In this document: positions 7,876-15,911 of the stretch, piece after piece
How positions within the stretch are numbered: position 1 is the first letter of the stretch
Layout of the letters: each line of letters starts with the position of its first letter
NCBI GenBank assembly: GCA_046484285.1
Contig: JAWOBP010000156.1
Span: forward strand, 5,510-69,509
Direction of reading: 5' to 3'
Source of the DNA: CAZHCG01 sp046484285
GTDB taxonomy: Bacteria > Myxococcota_A > Polyangia > JAAYKL01
Length of the DNA: 64,000 nt
The notes under the pieces: generated by a model
What the model saw: only the letters and a program-made list of their open reading frames with translations
Database searches by the model: none
Told to the model about the DNA's origin: nothing
Translations under genes and position numbers: made by a program

Positions 7876-9713
7876 TGAGATTGTTCGGAGCGATACTGGG
7901 CTGCCTCGCGCTGGCCGGCTGCTCGCTGGCCCTGGACCTGGACTCTCTTTCCGAGGGCGAGGGGAGCGACGACGGCGCCGGGCCGGAATGCGAGAGCGAC
8001 GCCGACTGCGACGACGGCGTCGATTGCACGATCGACACCTGCGAGCAGGACGGAGCCTGTCTCAACATGCCGGACAACGACCTGTGCGATTACCTCGAGA
8101 TGTGCGACGCCGAGGAGGGCTGCGTGCCGACCGGCAAGGAGTGCAAGGTCGACTCGGACTGCAACGACAACGTCGACTGCACCGCGGACAGCTGCGTGCT
8201 GGGCGAGTGCAAAAACGAGCCGGACGACGCGGTCTGCGAGAGCGAGAACCCCTGCATCATCGAGGAGTACTGCCACCCGCAGCTCGGTTGCCAGGACGGC
8301 ACCGAGAAGCACTGCGAGCCCAGCGAGCAGCCCTGCCACGAGGCGATCTGCGATCCGGCCAGCGGCGAATGCGTCGACCAGCTGGTCGGGGGTGCCGACG
8401 ACGATGGTGACACCTACCTGGACGCGAACTGCGACACCCCGGTGCCCGGCGACGACTGCGACGACGGCGACCCCGAGGTGCACCCGGGGGCGGTCGAGCT
8501 GTGCAACGCCACCGACGACGACTGCGACGGCCTCACCGACCTGGCCGCCTCGTTCGGGCCGATCGAGGTCTACTCCGGCGCTTCGGCCTTCAGCCCCGCG
8601 GTTGCCGCCGGCGAATCGGTCCTGGCGGTCGCCTGGCAGACCGGAGAAGAGAGCGATGGCGCCGTCTACGTCCGCCTGGTCGACGCCCAGGGAACGCCGA
8701 TCACCGAGCCGACCGACGTCGGGGCTCTCGGCGGAGCCGGCAGCGTGGCTCTGGCACCGGACTTGACCGCGGGCGATCCGGATCTGCAAGTAAACGGTGA
8801 AACCCACCGCTTCGCACTGGCGTGGGTGATCCGCGAAGGTGCGGTCGACCTCGGCTTGGGCCTGGTCGGGCTGAGCGCCGACGGCGCCCAGGTCGACTTC
8901 TCCTCGGACGCGGTGCTGCTCGCGACCGGCGACGCGACCGAGCTGCGCGCCCCGCGAGTCGCCTGGGACGGAACCGGCTCGGGCTGGCTCGCCGGTTGGA
9001 TCGCCGCTTACTCGGACGGCACCGAGTCGGTGGAGATCCAGCTCGCCGAGATGCACTCCCACCCGCAGCCCGCCGTGGAGATCGACCGGCGCCAGGGGGC
9101 GGTCGGCGGATTCGACCTGGCCGTGCGCGCGGCAGACGACTACGCGCTGCTCTACTCCCGCGAGGATCCGGGCTCGGACGGCGACCCGGAGGTCTTCGAG
9201 TCGAGAGTGCGGCTGGTCGCAGACGTCTGGGACCAGACCGGGTTCCCGCTGCTCCTTTCGGAGTCGGACGCGAGCGCGACCGACGCCTCGATCTCGCCCG
9301 CGCTGGCGGCCGACGGGTCCGGCGGCAGGCTTGCGGTCTTCGTCGAGGAGAGCACCGCGAGCTACGACGTGCTGGGAGAGGCGGGCGCCGGAATCCTGCC
9401 GCTCGCCGACTCGGCCTCGATCGACGAGCTGTCCCCCGCGGCGGCGCGCGGCGACGGCCTGTGGAGCGTCGCCTACCTGGCCGACGTGGGAACCGCCGTG
9501 GCGCTCGATCTGCGGCGCTTCGAGGACGACCTGAGCCAGACCGGCACCCAGGCCGGGCGGCTCGCCGCAGTCGACGCCACCGGGTCGTTGTCCGAGCCGC
9601 GCCTTGCCGATGTTCCCGGAGGAAAAATCGCCGCAGCCTGGATCGGGGGCGATGACTCTGAACAACGAGTGATGCTGACCGTCTTCGAGGTCTGCGCTCC
9701 GGCCGCGGATTGA
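7875..9713 (+). CDS. Cys-rich lipoprotein with MopE-like metal-binding motif
   Basis: A 612-residue lipoprotein (lipobox Cys about residue 16 in 'LALAGCSL'). Residues ~35-165 hold repeated 'DxDCDDxVDCTxDxC' modules, a Cys-rich disulfide pattern common in myxobacterial surface proteins. They are followed at ~185-220 by the MopE-type motif 'DDCDDGDPEVHPGAVELC' and 'DDDCDGLTD' (putative metal-binding motif PF11617). The remaining ~390 residues are a Ser/Asp-rich all-beta region with repeated 'LAVAWQTG/LAWVI' strands, consistent with a beta-propeller. The start is coupled to the TPR gene and the stop overlaps the lpxK TTG start. Probably outer-membrane anchored; ligand unknown. Confidence 0.85.
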   Translation: MRLFGAILGCLALAGCSLALDLDSLSEGEGSDDGAGPECESDADCDDGVDCTIDTCEQDGACLNMPDNDLCDYLEMCDAEEGCVPTGKECKVDSDCNDNVDCTADSCVLGECKNEPDDAVCESENPCIIEEYCHPQLGCQDGTEKHCEPSEQPCHEAICDPASGECVDQLVGGADDDGDTYLDANCDTPVPGDDCDDGDPEVHPGAVELCNATDDDCDGLTDLAASFGPIEVYSGASAFSPAVAAGESVLAVAWQTGEESDGAVYVRLVDAQGTPITEPTDVGALGGAGSVALAPDLTAGDPDLQVNGETHRFALAWVIREGAVDLGLGLVGLSADGAQVDFSSDAVLLATGDATELRAPRVAWDGTGSGWLAGWIAAYSDGTESVEIQLAEMHSHPQPAVEIDRRQGAVGGFDLAVRAADDYALLYSREDPGSDGDPEVFESRVRLVADVWDQTGFPLLLSESDASATDASISPALAADGSGGRLAVFVEESTASYDVLGEAGAGILPLADSASIDELSPAAARGDGLWSVAYLADVGTAVALDLRRFEDDLSQTGTQAGRLAAVDATGSLSEPRLADVPGGKIAAAWIGGDDSEQRVMLTVFEVCAPAAD

Positions 9714-10696
9714 GGCGGCTGCTCACAGCCCCCTTCGAGCTCTACCGAGCGGCGGGGCGCGCCCGCGGCCGGGCCTACGACTGCGGGCTGCTGCCGGTGC
9801 GTCGCGTAGCGGGAATATCGGTCGTCTCGGTCGGGAACCTCTCGGCCGGAGGCAGCGGCAAGACGCCGTTTTCCATCCACCTCGCCGCCGCGCTGGCCGC
9901 GCGGGGCTTGCCCACCTCGCTGGTGCTGCGCGGCTACGGCGGACGGCTGGAGCGACGCGGCGGGCTCGTCTCGGAGGGCGGCGGGAGGCTGCTGAGCCCC
10001 GAGGAGGCGGGCGACGAGGCTTTCCTGGCCGCCGGCCGGCTGCCCGGAGTGCGCGTGCGTGTCGGCGCCGATCGCGTGGCGGCGGTTCGCGCCGAGGCGG
10101 AGGCCGGATCGCGGGTCGCGGTGCTCGACGACGGGTTCCAGCACCGGCGCATCCACCGCGACCTGGACGTGCTGCTGGTGCGGCCCTCCGATCGGAATCC
10201 GGGCTCCGCCCGCCTGCCCCCCGCCTTGCCGCGCGAGCCCTGGGAAGCGACCGAGCGCGCCGATCTGCTCGCCGGCTCGATCGCGGATTGGGAGGGCCTG
10301 GACGGCGCGCCGCCGCTGTTGTTCGACCTGGAGCCGACCGCCGCGATCGATCGCCGCTGGCGCGCAGAGCCGCTGGCCGGGCACGCGGGAGCGCGCGCCT
10401 GGCTGCTGAGCGGAATCGCGAGGCCGGAGCGCTTCGTCACCAGCGCCCGGCGGGCGGGCTTGGGGGTGGCGGGACACAGCGCCTTTCCCGATCACCACCG
10501 CTTTCGCCGCTTCGAGCTAGAGCGCGTCGAGGCCGAGGCCCGCGCCGCCGGAGCGACGCTGCTGCTGGCCACCGAGAAGGACCTGCCGCGGCTGATGCAC
10601 CTCGGAAGCGAGCTGTTGCTCAGAGCGCTGCGAGTCGAGCAGAGAATCGTTTGCGGAGAGGAGATTCTCGCACGACGGGTGGAATCCGTCGTGTGA
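9710..10696 (+). CDS. lpxK: Tetraacyldisaccharide 4'-kinase
   Basis: A 328-residue inner-membrane-associated kinase that phosphorylates the 4' position of the lipid A disaccharide. The early Walker A 'SAGGSGKTPF' at ~45-54 follows 'VVSVGNL', and 'LDDGFQHRRIHRDLDVLLV' at ~140-158 carries the LpxK Asp and His residues. The C-terminus has 'FPDHHRF' and 'ATEKDLPRL', also family signatures. Length matches the family. The start is TTG 9710, overlapping the upstream stop, so it is translationally coupled to a lipoprotein gene. No other lpx gene is in the window. This shows the organism makes lipid A. Confidence 0.95.
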   Translation: MRRLLTAPFELYRAAGRARGRAYDCGLLPVRRVAGISVVSVGNLSAGGSGKTPFSIHLAAALAARGLPTSLVLRGYGGRLERRGGLVSEGGGRLLSPEEAGDEAFLAAGRLPGVRVRVGADRVAAVRAEAEAGSRVAVLDDGFQHRRIHRDLDVLLVRPSDRNPGSARLPPALPREPWEATERADLLAGSIADWEGLDGAPPLLFDLEPTAAIDRRWRAEPLAGHAGARAWLLSGIARPERFVTSARRAGLGVAGHSAFPDHHRFRRFELERVEAEARAAGATLLLATEKDLPRLMHLGSELLLRALRVEQRIVCGEEILARRVESVV

Positions 10697-10768
10697 TTGC
10701 GGCGGTCGGGACGGGGTGTTGTTTCTTGCCAGAGGCTTGCAATTGTTGTTTTCAGATCACAGCAGGGC

Positions 10769-12091
10769 TCAACCAGCCAGGGCGGCCAGGGCGTTTCTCG
10801 TCTCCTCCACGGTGCAGCTCTCGGATCCCTGCGCCAGGAAGCGCTCGATCGCTTCTCTCTTTTCGAGGGCCGCGTCGGTCTCCGGCGAGCTGCCGCGGCG
10901 GTAGGCTCCCATCAGGATCAGGTCCTCGTTCCGGCTCAGGGCCGCCAGCATCCGGCGCAGCGCGGCCGCGTGCGCGAGCTGGACCGCGGGCGCGACCGCC
11001 GGCGCCACGCGCGACACCGAGCGCAGCAGGTCGATCGCGGGCCAGCGCCCGGCCTCGGCCAGCTTTCGCGAAAGCACCACGTGGCCGTCCAGCAGCGAGC
11101 GCGCCTCCTCGGCGACCGGGTCGTCGGCGCCTTCTCCTCCACCCTCGGTCAGCACCGCGTAGACCGCGGTGATCGATCCTCGCTCGTCGCGACCGGCGCG
11201 CTCCAGCAGCCCCGGCAGGGCGGCGAAGGCCGAGGCGGGGTAGCCCCCGCGCGCCGGGGGCTCGCCCAGCGCCAGCGCGGCGTCCCGGCGGGCGCGCACC
11301 ACGCGCGTCAGCGAGTCGACCACGAGCAGCACGTCGTCGCCGCGCTCGCGGAACCACTCGGCGATCGCGGTCGCCGACTCCAGCGCCCTGAACCTGACCA
11401 GCGGCGGGGCGTCGGCCGGCGCGACCACCACCGCGCTGCGCGCCAGGCCCCGGGCGCCCAGTGAGCCGTCAATGAACTCGCGCACCTCGCGGCCGCGCTC
11501 GCCGACCAGGCAGACGACGGCCACGTCGCAGTGGGCCCGCCGCGCCAGCGTACCCAGCAGCGTGGACTTGCCCAGGCCCGGACCCGCGAACAGGCCGACG
11601 CGCTGCCCGATCCCGATCGGCAAACAGCCGTCCAGCGCCCGCAATCCGCTGACGAGCTGAGTATCGATCGGCGGACGCGAGAGCGGATCCGGCGCCGGGC
11701 GACGCAGCGGCCAGGCGCTGACGTCCCGCAGCGATGGACCGCCGTCGCGCGGGCGGCCGAACGGATCGATCGCGCGTCCCAGCAGACCGGCGCCGCAGGG
11801 AAGCCGCGGCTCGACGGCGACCGCGCGGACCTCGTCGCCCGGACCGACGCCGGACGACTCGGAGAACGGCAGCAGCGAGGCGCTCGAACCGCGGCAGACG
11901 GCCACCTCGGCCTCGACCGCCCGGCCGCCGGGGCGCTCGACCAGCACCTGCTCGCCGACCCGGGCGCCGGGGATCTCCGCCTCCAGCACCTGCTCGCCGA
12001 CAGCGCTCAGCCGCCCCCGCCGCACCGGCCAGGCGCAGCGAGCCACGCCCTCCAGCAGGACCCGGGCCCGTTCGTCGATCTCGGCGTCCAT
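10769..12091 (-). CDS. FliI/SctN-type export ATPase, orphan
   Basis: A 440-residue homologue of the flagellar (FliI) / type III secretion (SctN) ATPase, related to F1-beta. Seen: beta-barrel N-terminus, 'GRAIDPFGRPRDGG' at ~105-118, Walker A 'GPGLGKST' at ~170-177 preceded by 'GQRVGLFA', 'VGERGREVREFI', Walker B 'DDVLLVVDSLTRVVRARRDAALALGEPPARGGYP' region, then 'LDGHVVLSRKLAEAGRWPAIDLLRSVSR'. The Cys/Thr-rich C-terminus is of normal length. No flagellar or injectisome partner lies nearby; neighbours are convergent lpxK and a divergent kinase. Catalytic competence looks intact. FliI and SctN cannot be told apart by eye. Confidence 0.9.
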   Translation of the reverse strand: MDAEIDERARVLLEGVARCAWPVRRGRLSAVGEQVLEAEIPGARVGEQVLVERPGGRAVEAEVAVCRGSSASLLPFSESSGVGPGDEVRAVAVEPRLPCGAGLLGRAIDPFGRPRDGGPSLRDVSAWPLRRPAPDPLSRPPIDTQLVSGLRALDGCLPIGIGQRVGLFAGPGLGKSTLLGTLARRAHCDVAVVCLVGERGREVREFIDGSLGARGLARSAVVVAPADAPPLVRFRALESATAIAEWFRERGDDVLLVVDSLTRVVRARRDAALALGEPPARGGYPASAFAALPGLLERAGRDERGSITAVYAVLTEGGGEGADDPVAEEARSLLDGHVVLSRKLAEAGRWPAIDLLRSVSRVAPAVAPAVQLAHAAALRRMLAALSRNEDLILMGAYRRGSSPETDAALEKREAIERFLAQGSESCTVEETRNALAALAG

Positions 12092-12152
12092 CTTTGCGGC
12101 TCGTATCGCGGATCCAGGCGGGAAGCAACCATCTCGGCCTTGACCGCGACGT

Positions 12153-12182
12153 TGTCGCAGCGTGCCTTCTTTTCCTATAATC
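12153..12182 (+). promoter_or_regulatory. Putative sigma-70 promoter of the Ser/Thr kinase gene
   Basis: TTGTCG (12153-12158) and a perfect TATAAT (12177-12182) are separated by 18 bp. The predicted start is ~12189, a short distance before GAGGAGG and ATG 12208. Sequence match only. Confidence 0.55.
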
Positions 12183-12207
12183 TGACCCGGCGAGGAGGTT
12201 CTGGCGA

Positions 12208-13740
12208 ATGGCGCGCGGTCACTACTCGGGGTCGGTTCTCGACGGCAAGTACGAAGTCGGCGAGCTGCTCGGCGAGGGCGGAATGGGCTCGGTCTACCGC
12301 GGCGAGCACCGCCTGATCGGCCGCCCGGTGGCGATCAAGCTGCTGCACGAGTCGCTGCTCGGGCACGAGGAGGCGGTCAAGCGTTTCTACCGCGAGGGCG
12401 AGGCCGCGGCTGCGATCTCGCACCGCAACATCATCGACGTGATGGACGTCGGGGTCTGCCCCGAGGGCGAGCCGTACATGGTGCTCGAGCTGCTCGAGGG
12501 CGAAGGGCTCGAGGATCTGCTCGAGCGCGAGGGGCGCCTCGATCCGGCCGCGGCGGCCGCGATCCTGGAGCAGGTGCTCGACGCGCTGGCCGCGGCCCAC
12601 GCCTCGGGGATCGTCCACCGCGATCTCAAGCCGGAGAACGTCTTTCTCGAGCAGCAGTCGGGCGGCGATCCGACCGTCAAGCTGATCGACTTCGGGATCT
12701 CCAAGCTGCGCGACGAGCGGGCGCGCACCCAGCTGACCGCGGACGGCTCGCTGCTCGGCACTCCCGCCTACATGGCGCCCGAGCAGATTCGCTCGGCCGG
12801 AGAGGTGGACGCCCGCGCCGACCTCTACGCTGCGGGCGTGATCTTCTACGAGATGCTGACCGGCGCCCGCCCCTACGACGGCGAGCACTTCTCGGAGATC
12901 CTGTCCAACGTGCTGACCTGCCAGCCGCGGCCGGCCTGCGAGCTGCGCGAAGATTTGCCCGCGCCGTTGCTGGAGCTGCTCGACCGCGTCCTGGCCAAGG
13001 ATCCGGACGAGCGGTTCTCCTCGGCCGCGGAGCTGCGCGAGGCGCTGCGCGCGGCCGTGCCGGCAGACGATCGCCAGCAGCAGCTGACCGTGCTGGGCGG
13101 CAGGCTCGAGGCCGGCAGCTTTGCCGGCGGCGACCTGGGGGCCGAGCCCGGAGACTCCACGCAGCTGGCCTCCGAGGTGCTCGAACAGGTGGTGGAGGAG
13201 CGCCGCGGCTCGCGACGCTGGCTGCGGCCGGCGCGGCGGCTGGCGCGGCGCGTCTGGAACGAGCGGGGGCTGCGGCTGCGCGCCGCGGGGATCGGCGCCG
13301 GCGTGCTGCTCGCGGTCGCGCTGCTCGCGGCGTTGTGCGGATCCGGCGGCGGGGTCTCGCTGGAGCTGGAGGGCGTTCCGAAAAAGGCGCGCGTCTACTA
13401 CGACGACTCGCTGGTCTCGATCAACCCGCTGAGAGTCGAGGCCGACGACTCGATTCACCCGCTGCGCATCGAGGCCCCGGGCTACGAGACGTTTCGTTTC
13501 TCGGTGCTGCCCGACCGGGACAAGACGGTCCGCGTGCGGCTGGTGCGCAAGGGGGCCTCGAAGCGCAAATCCCCGCGAGTCGAGACCGAGCCGGCCGAGA
13601 AGAAGACCGATCCCGGCGCCGGGAAGGAACCCTCCCGCAAAAAGAAGCCCGCCTCGTCTGGAAAGCAGCCCCGCAAGAAGTCCAAGGGCAAGAAGCTGAT
13701 CGACAAGCTCAAGAAGATCAAGCCGCCCTGGAAGGATTGA
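12208..13740 (+). CDS. Membrane-anchored Ser/Thr protein kinase with periplasmic PEGA domain
   Basis: A 510-residue Hanks-type kinase. Kinase domain residues ~15-285: Gly loop 'LGEGGMGSVYRGEH', ATP-binding Lys44 ('VAIKLLH'), catalytic 'VHRDLKPENVF' with Asp139, 'DFGISK' at 161-166, and 'GTPAYMAPEQIRS'. A spacer leads to one transmembrane helix at ~365-385 ('GAGVLLAVALLAALCG'). Then comes a PEGA-like beta domain ('VSLELEGVPKKARVYYDD', 'PLRIEAPGYETFRFSV') and a Lys/Pro-rich tail, which would lie outside the inner membrane. This follows the one-component PknB-like layout abundant in Myxococcota. All catalytic residues are present, so it is probably active; substrates are unknown. It is divergent from the FliI-like gene. 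Confidence 0.95.
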   Translation: MARGHYSGSVLDGKYEVGELLGEGGMGSVYRGEHRLIGRPVAIKLLHESLLGHEEAVKRFYREGEAAAAISHRNIIDVMDVGVCPEGEPYMVLELLEGEGLEDLLEREGRLDPAAAAAILEQVLDALAAAHASGIVHRDLKPENVFLEQQSGGDPTVKLIDFGISKLRDERARTQLTADGSLLGTPAYMAPEQIRSAGEVDARADLYAAGVIFYEMLTGARPYDGEHFSEILSNVLTCQPRPACELREDLPAPLLELLDRVLAKDPDERFSSAAELREALRAAVPADDRQQQLTVLGGRLEAGSFAGGDLGAEPGDSTQLASEVLEQVVEERRGSRRWLRPARRLARRVWNERGLRLRAAGIGAGVLLAVALLAALCGSGGGVSLELEGVPKKARVYYDDSLVSINPLRVEADDSIHPLRIEAPGYETFRFSVLPDRDKTVRVRLVRKGASKRKSPRVETEPAEKKTDPGAGKEPSRKKKPASSGKQPRKKSKGKKLIDKLKKIKPPWKD

Positions 13741-13797
13741 ATCCGAGCCCGCGACGAGCCGTCGGGCGAAAGCGTCGTCCTCTCCTCGAGACCCGGG

Positions 13798-15324
13798 TCA
13801 GAGACGGCGGTCGGAGCGGAGCTGCAGATATCCCAGGGACCGCAGCTGCTCGACGATGTTTCTCTTCGGAACGAAGCGCTCTCCGGGAACAGCGGCGCGC
13901 ATGCCGTCGAGCAGTCGCTCCAGTCGTTTTGCCTCTCTTGGCTTTTCGAAATAGAGATTGACTCGTTCCTCGCGGTCCGAGCGCAGGTCGAACAGCGCCC
14001 GCGCCTTTGGAATAGACTTGATCAGCTGCACGTAGTTCGGTCGCATCGGCGGCGGGACGGGCTCCAGCGTTTTCGATCGAATCTCTTCCGATTCTATGTA
14101 GCGTCCGATCGCAGTTCCGGGTGGGATGGTGAAAAAGCTGATCAGCTTCCAGCCGTCGTCGATGATGGACTTCTGGTGCAATTGCACCATCGGGGCGTAG
14201 AAGGTCTCCGCATAGGAGCTCGGTTCCGGAGCGGAGCTGTCTGCGCCGATCGAGCTCAGCAGCGATGCGCCGTCGATCCGCTCGGGAGGGCGCAAACCCA
14301 GGTGGGACAGGAGCGTGGGCATCAGATCTATGTTTCTGGTCAGCCGATCCACCCTCTCGCCACCGTGCTTTGCCCCGGGAAAACGCACCAGCAGCGGGAT
14401 GTGCAGTGTCTGCTCGTAGAGAACGATCGTATGGCCCAGAACCGCGTGCTCTCCCAGGCTTTCTCCGTGATCGGAGGTGACGACGATCAACGCGTCTTCG
14501 AAACGCTCTATCTTCTCCAGGTAGGAGAACAGCTTTCCGATCTGCTCGTCGACGAACGCAACCTCGGCGTCGTAGCCGTGATCGAAACGGAAACGCGGCG
14601 GCGCGGAAAAGGGAGGATGAGGATCGTAGTAGTGGACGAAGAGGAACAGCCTCTCGTCTTTTCGTCTCTTTTCCAGCCAGGCGACCGCCCGCCTGGTAGC
14701 CGCAGCCGCGTCGGTCTGGGTCTTGTCGTCGAGGCCCGAGAAGTCCCCGTCGTAGAAGTCGAAGCCCTGGTTCAGGCCGAAGATCGGGCTCAGAACTCCG
14801 GCGGAGATGATCGCGGCGGTGGAGTAGCCCGCGTCGCCGAGAATCTCGGCCAGGGTCAGCGCCCGGTCGGTCAGCCTGAACTTGCCGTTGTTGCGGACGC
14901 CGTGGTTGGGAGGGTTCAGGCCGGTCAGAATCGAAACGTGCGAGGGGAGCGTCAGCGAGGACTGAGCATGGTGGTCCTCGAAGACGACGGCCTCCTCGGC
15001 AAAGGCGTCGAGGTTGGGCGTCGTGTCGTGCTTGTAGCCGTAGACACCCAGCCGATCGGCGCGCTGCGTGTCGATGGAGACGAAGATCAGGTCGTTGCTC
15101 GGAGCCGGGGACGTCCTTTTGGCCGGCGAGCCGCTCTGCTCGTTCTCCTCCACCGGAAGAGCGGCTCGCGCATCGTCGCCCGGCGTCTCGGGACGTTGTG
15201 TTTTCTTTTCGGAGCTGCAAGAGACAGCGGCGATCGACGCGACAACAAAAACGATCCAGAGAGCACGCGCGCCGCGGCTCGAGAGTGCTCCGGCTATTGT
15301 CCGCTCGGTCGGCACACAGCACAT
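13798..15324 (-). CDS. Sulfatase-fold lipoprotein, second paralogue
   Basis: A 508-residue alkaline-phosphatase-superfamily protein with a lipobox Cys about residue 36 ('AAVSCSSEK'). Metal-binding patterns: 'FVSIDTQRADRLGVYGY', 'VVTSDHGESLGEHAVLGH', 'VRNNGKFRL'. The nucleophile region reads 'SLTLPSHVSILTG': the P-x-H and TG positions align with the sulfatase C-x-P-x-R...TG motif, but Thr replaces Cys and His replaces Arg, as in the 0.75 kb paralogue. The C-terminal 'LFDLRSDREERVNLYF' is the common sulfatase tail. Ends at 'LGYLQLRSDRRL', close to the 'LGYLE' end of the first paralogue. Start ATG 15324 has only a weak Shine-Dalgarno. Substrate unknown. Confidence 0.85.
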   Translation of the reverse strand: MCCVPTERTIAGALSSRGARALWIVFVVASIAAVSCSSEKKTQRPETPGDDARAALPVEENEQSGSPAKRTSPAPSNDLIFVSIDTQRADRLGVYGYKHDTTPNLDAFAEEAVVFEDHHAQSSLTLPSHVSILTGLNPPNHGVRNNGKFRLTDRALTLAEILGDAGYSTAAIISAGVLSPIFGLNQGFDFYDGDFSGLDDKTQTDAAAATRRAVAWLEKRRKDERLFLFVHYYDPHPPFSAPPRFRFDHGYDAEVAFVDEQIGKLFSYLEKIERFEDALIVVTSDHGESLGEHAVLGHTIVLYEQTLHIPLLVRFPGAKHGGERVDRLTRNIDLMPTLLSHLGLRPPERIDGASLLSSIGADSSAPEPSSYAETFYAPMVQLHQKSIIDDGWKLISFFTIPPGTAIGRYIESEEIRSKTLEPVPPPMRPNYVQLIKSIPKARALFDLRSDREERVNLYFEKPREAKRLERLLDGMRAAVPGERFVPKRNIVEQLRSLGYLQLRSDRRL

Positions 15325-15488
15325 TCTACTCGTTTTTGCATCGCATCTGGCCTTCGAATCAAGAATTTTCGTTGGCTGGAACGACGCTACTCCAGCGGCG
15401 GCATCTCGTCGCAGGCCAGCGTGATCGTGTCCAGCCGGATGTCCGCGGGCGGGGTTGCCGCTTTCCCAGCCGGAGTTATTTTTGTCTC

Positions 15489-15800
15489 ATGAGCTGTGGA
15501 TTCGCCTGCTGGTTCAAGGCCCTGTTCTTCATGGCGCTGCTGTTCGGCGCGATCGGAGCGATGGGCGCCTACTGGTACTTCTTCTGGCAGAACCGCAACA
15601 TGGCCCCTTGCGCTCCGGTGGCCAACGACGGATCGGTGATGGACGAGGGCGCCGAGGTGGTTCAGCCCTACTCCGACGATTTGATCTTCAAGCGAACCAT
15701 GCTGTTCGGCGCGGTCGGCGCCCTGATCGGCATCGGGATCGGCACGGCCGTGGTCGGACCGCACGCCCGCCGCCTGCGCCGCTTCGAGCGGGACGAGTGA
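15489..15800 (+). CDS. Small two-helix membrane protein
   Basis: A 103-residue protein predicted to span the membrane twice: residues ~9-30 ('LFFMALLFGAIGAMGAYWYF') and ~72-93 ('MLFGAVGALIGIGIGTAVVG'), with an acidic loop between and a basic C-terminus. A GGAG lies ~13 nt before ATG 15489, a weak ribosome site, so the start is uncertain. No family recognised. The opposite strand is also open here, but the membrane-protein pattern favours the plus strand. Confidence 0.55.
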   Translation: MSCGFACWFKALFFMALLFGAIGAMGAYWYFFWQNRNMAPCAPVANDGSVMDEGAEVVQPYSDDLIFKRTMLFGAVGALIGIGIGTAVVGPHARRLRRFERDE

Positions 15801-15911
15801 AAGCCGCCGGCTCTCTCTTCGCGGATCGACGACGCGGTTTCCCTTGGCCGGGCCGTTCGAAAATGAAGTATACTAACAGCCTGAGAAATCCGGCTTAGCA
15901 AGGAGATTGCC

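Noticed and set aside
7629..9665. 678-codon minus-strand frame
   Set aside because: Antisense of the MopE-like lipoprotein gene, which has a lipobox, Cys modules and coupled start.
15387..15764. Minus-strand frame opposite the small membrane protein
   Set aside because: Asp/His/Gln-biased shadow composition; the plus strand shows two clean membrane helices.
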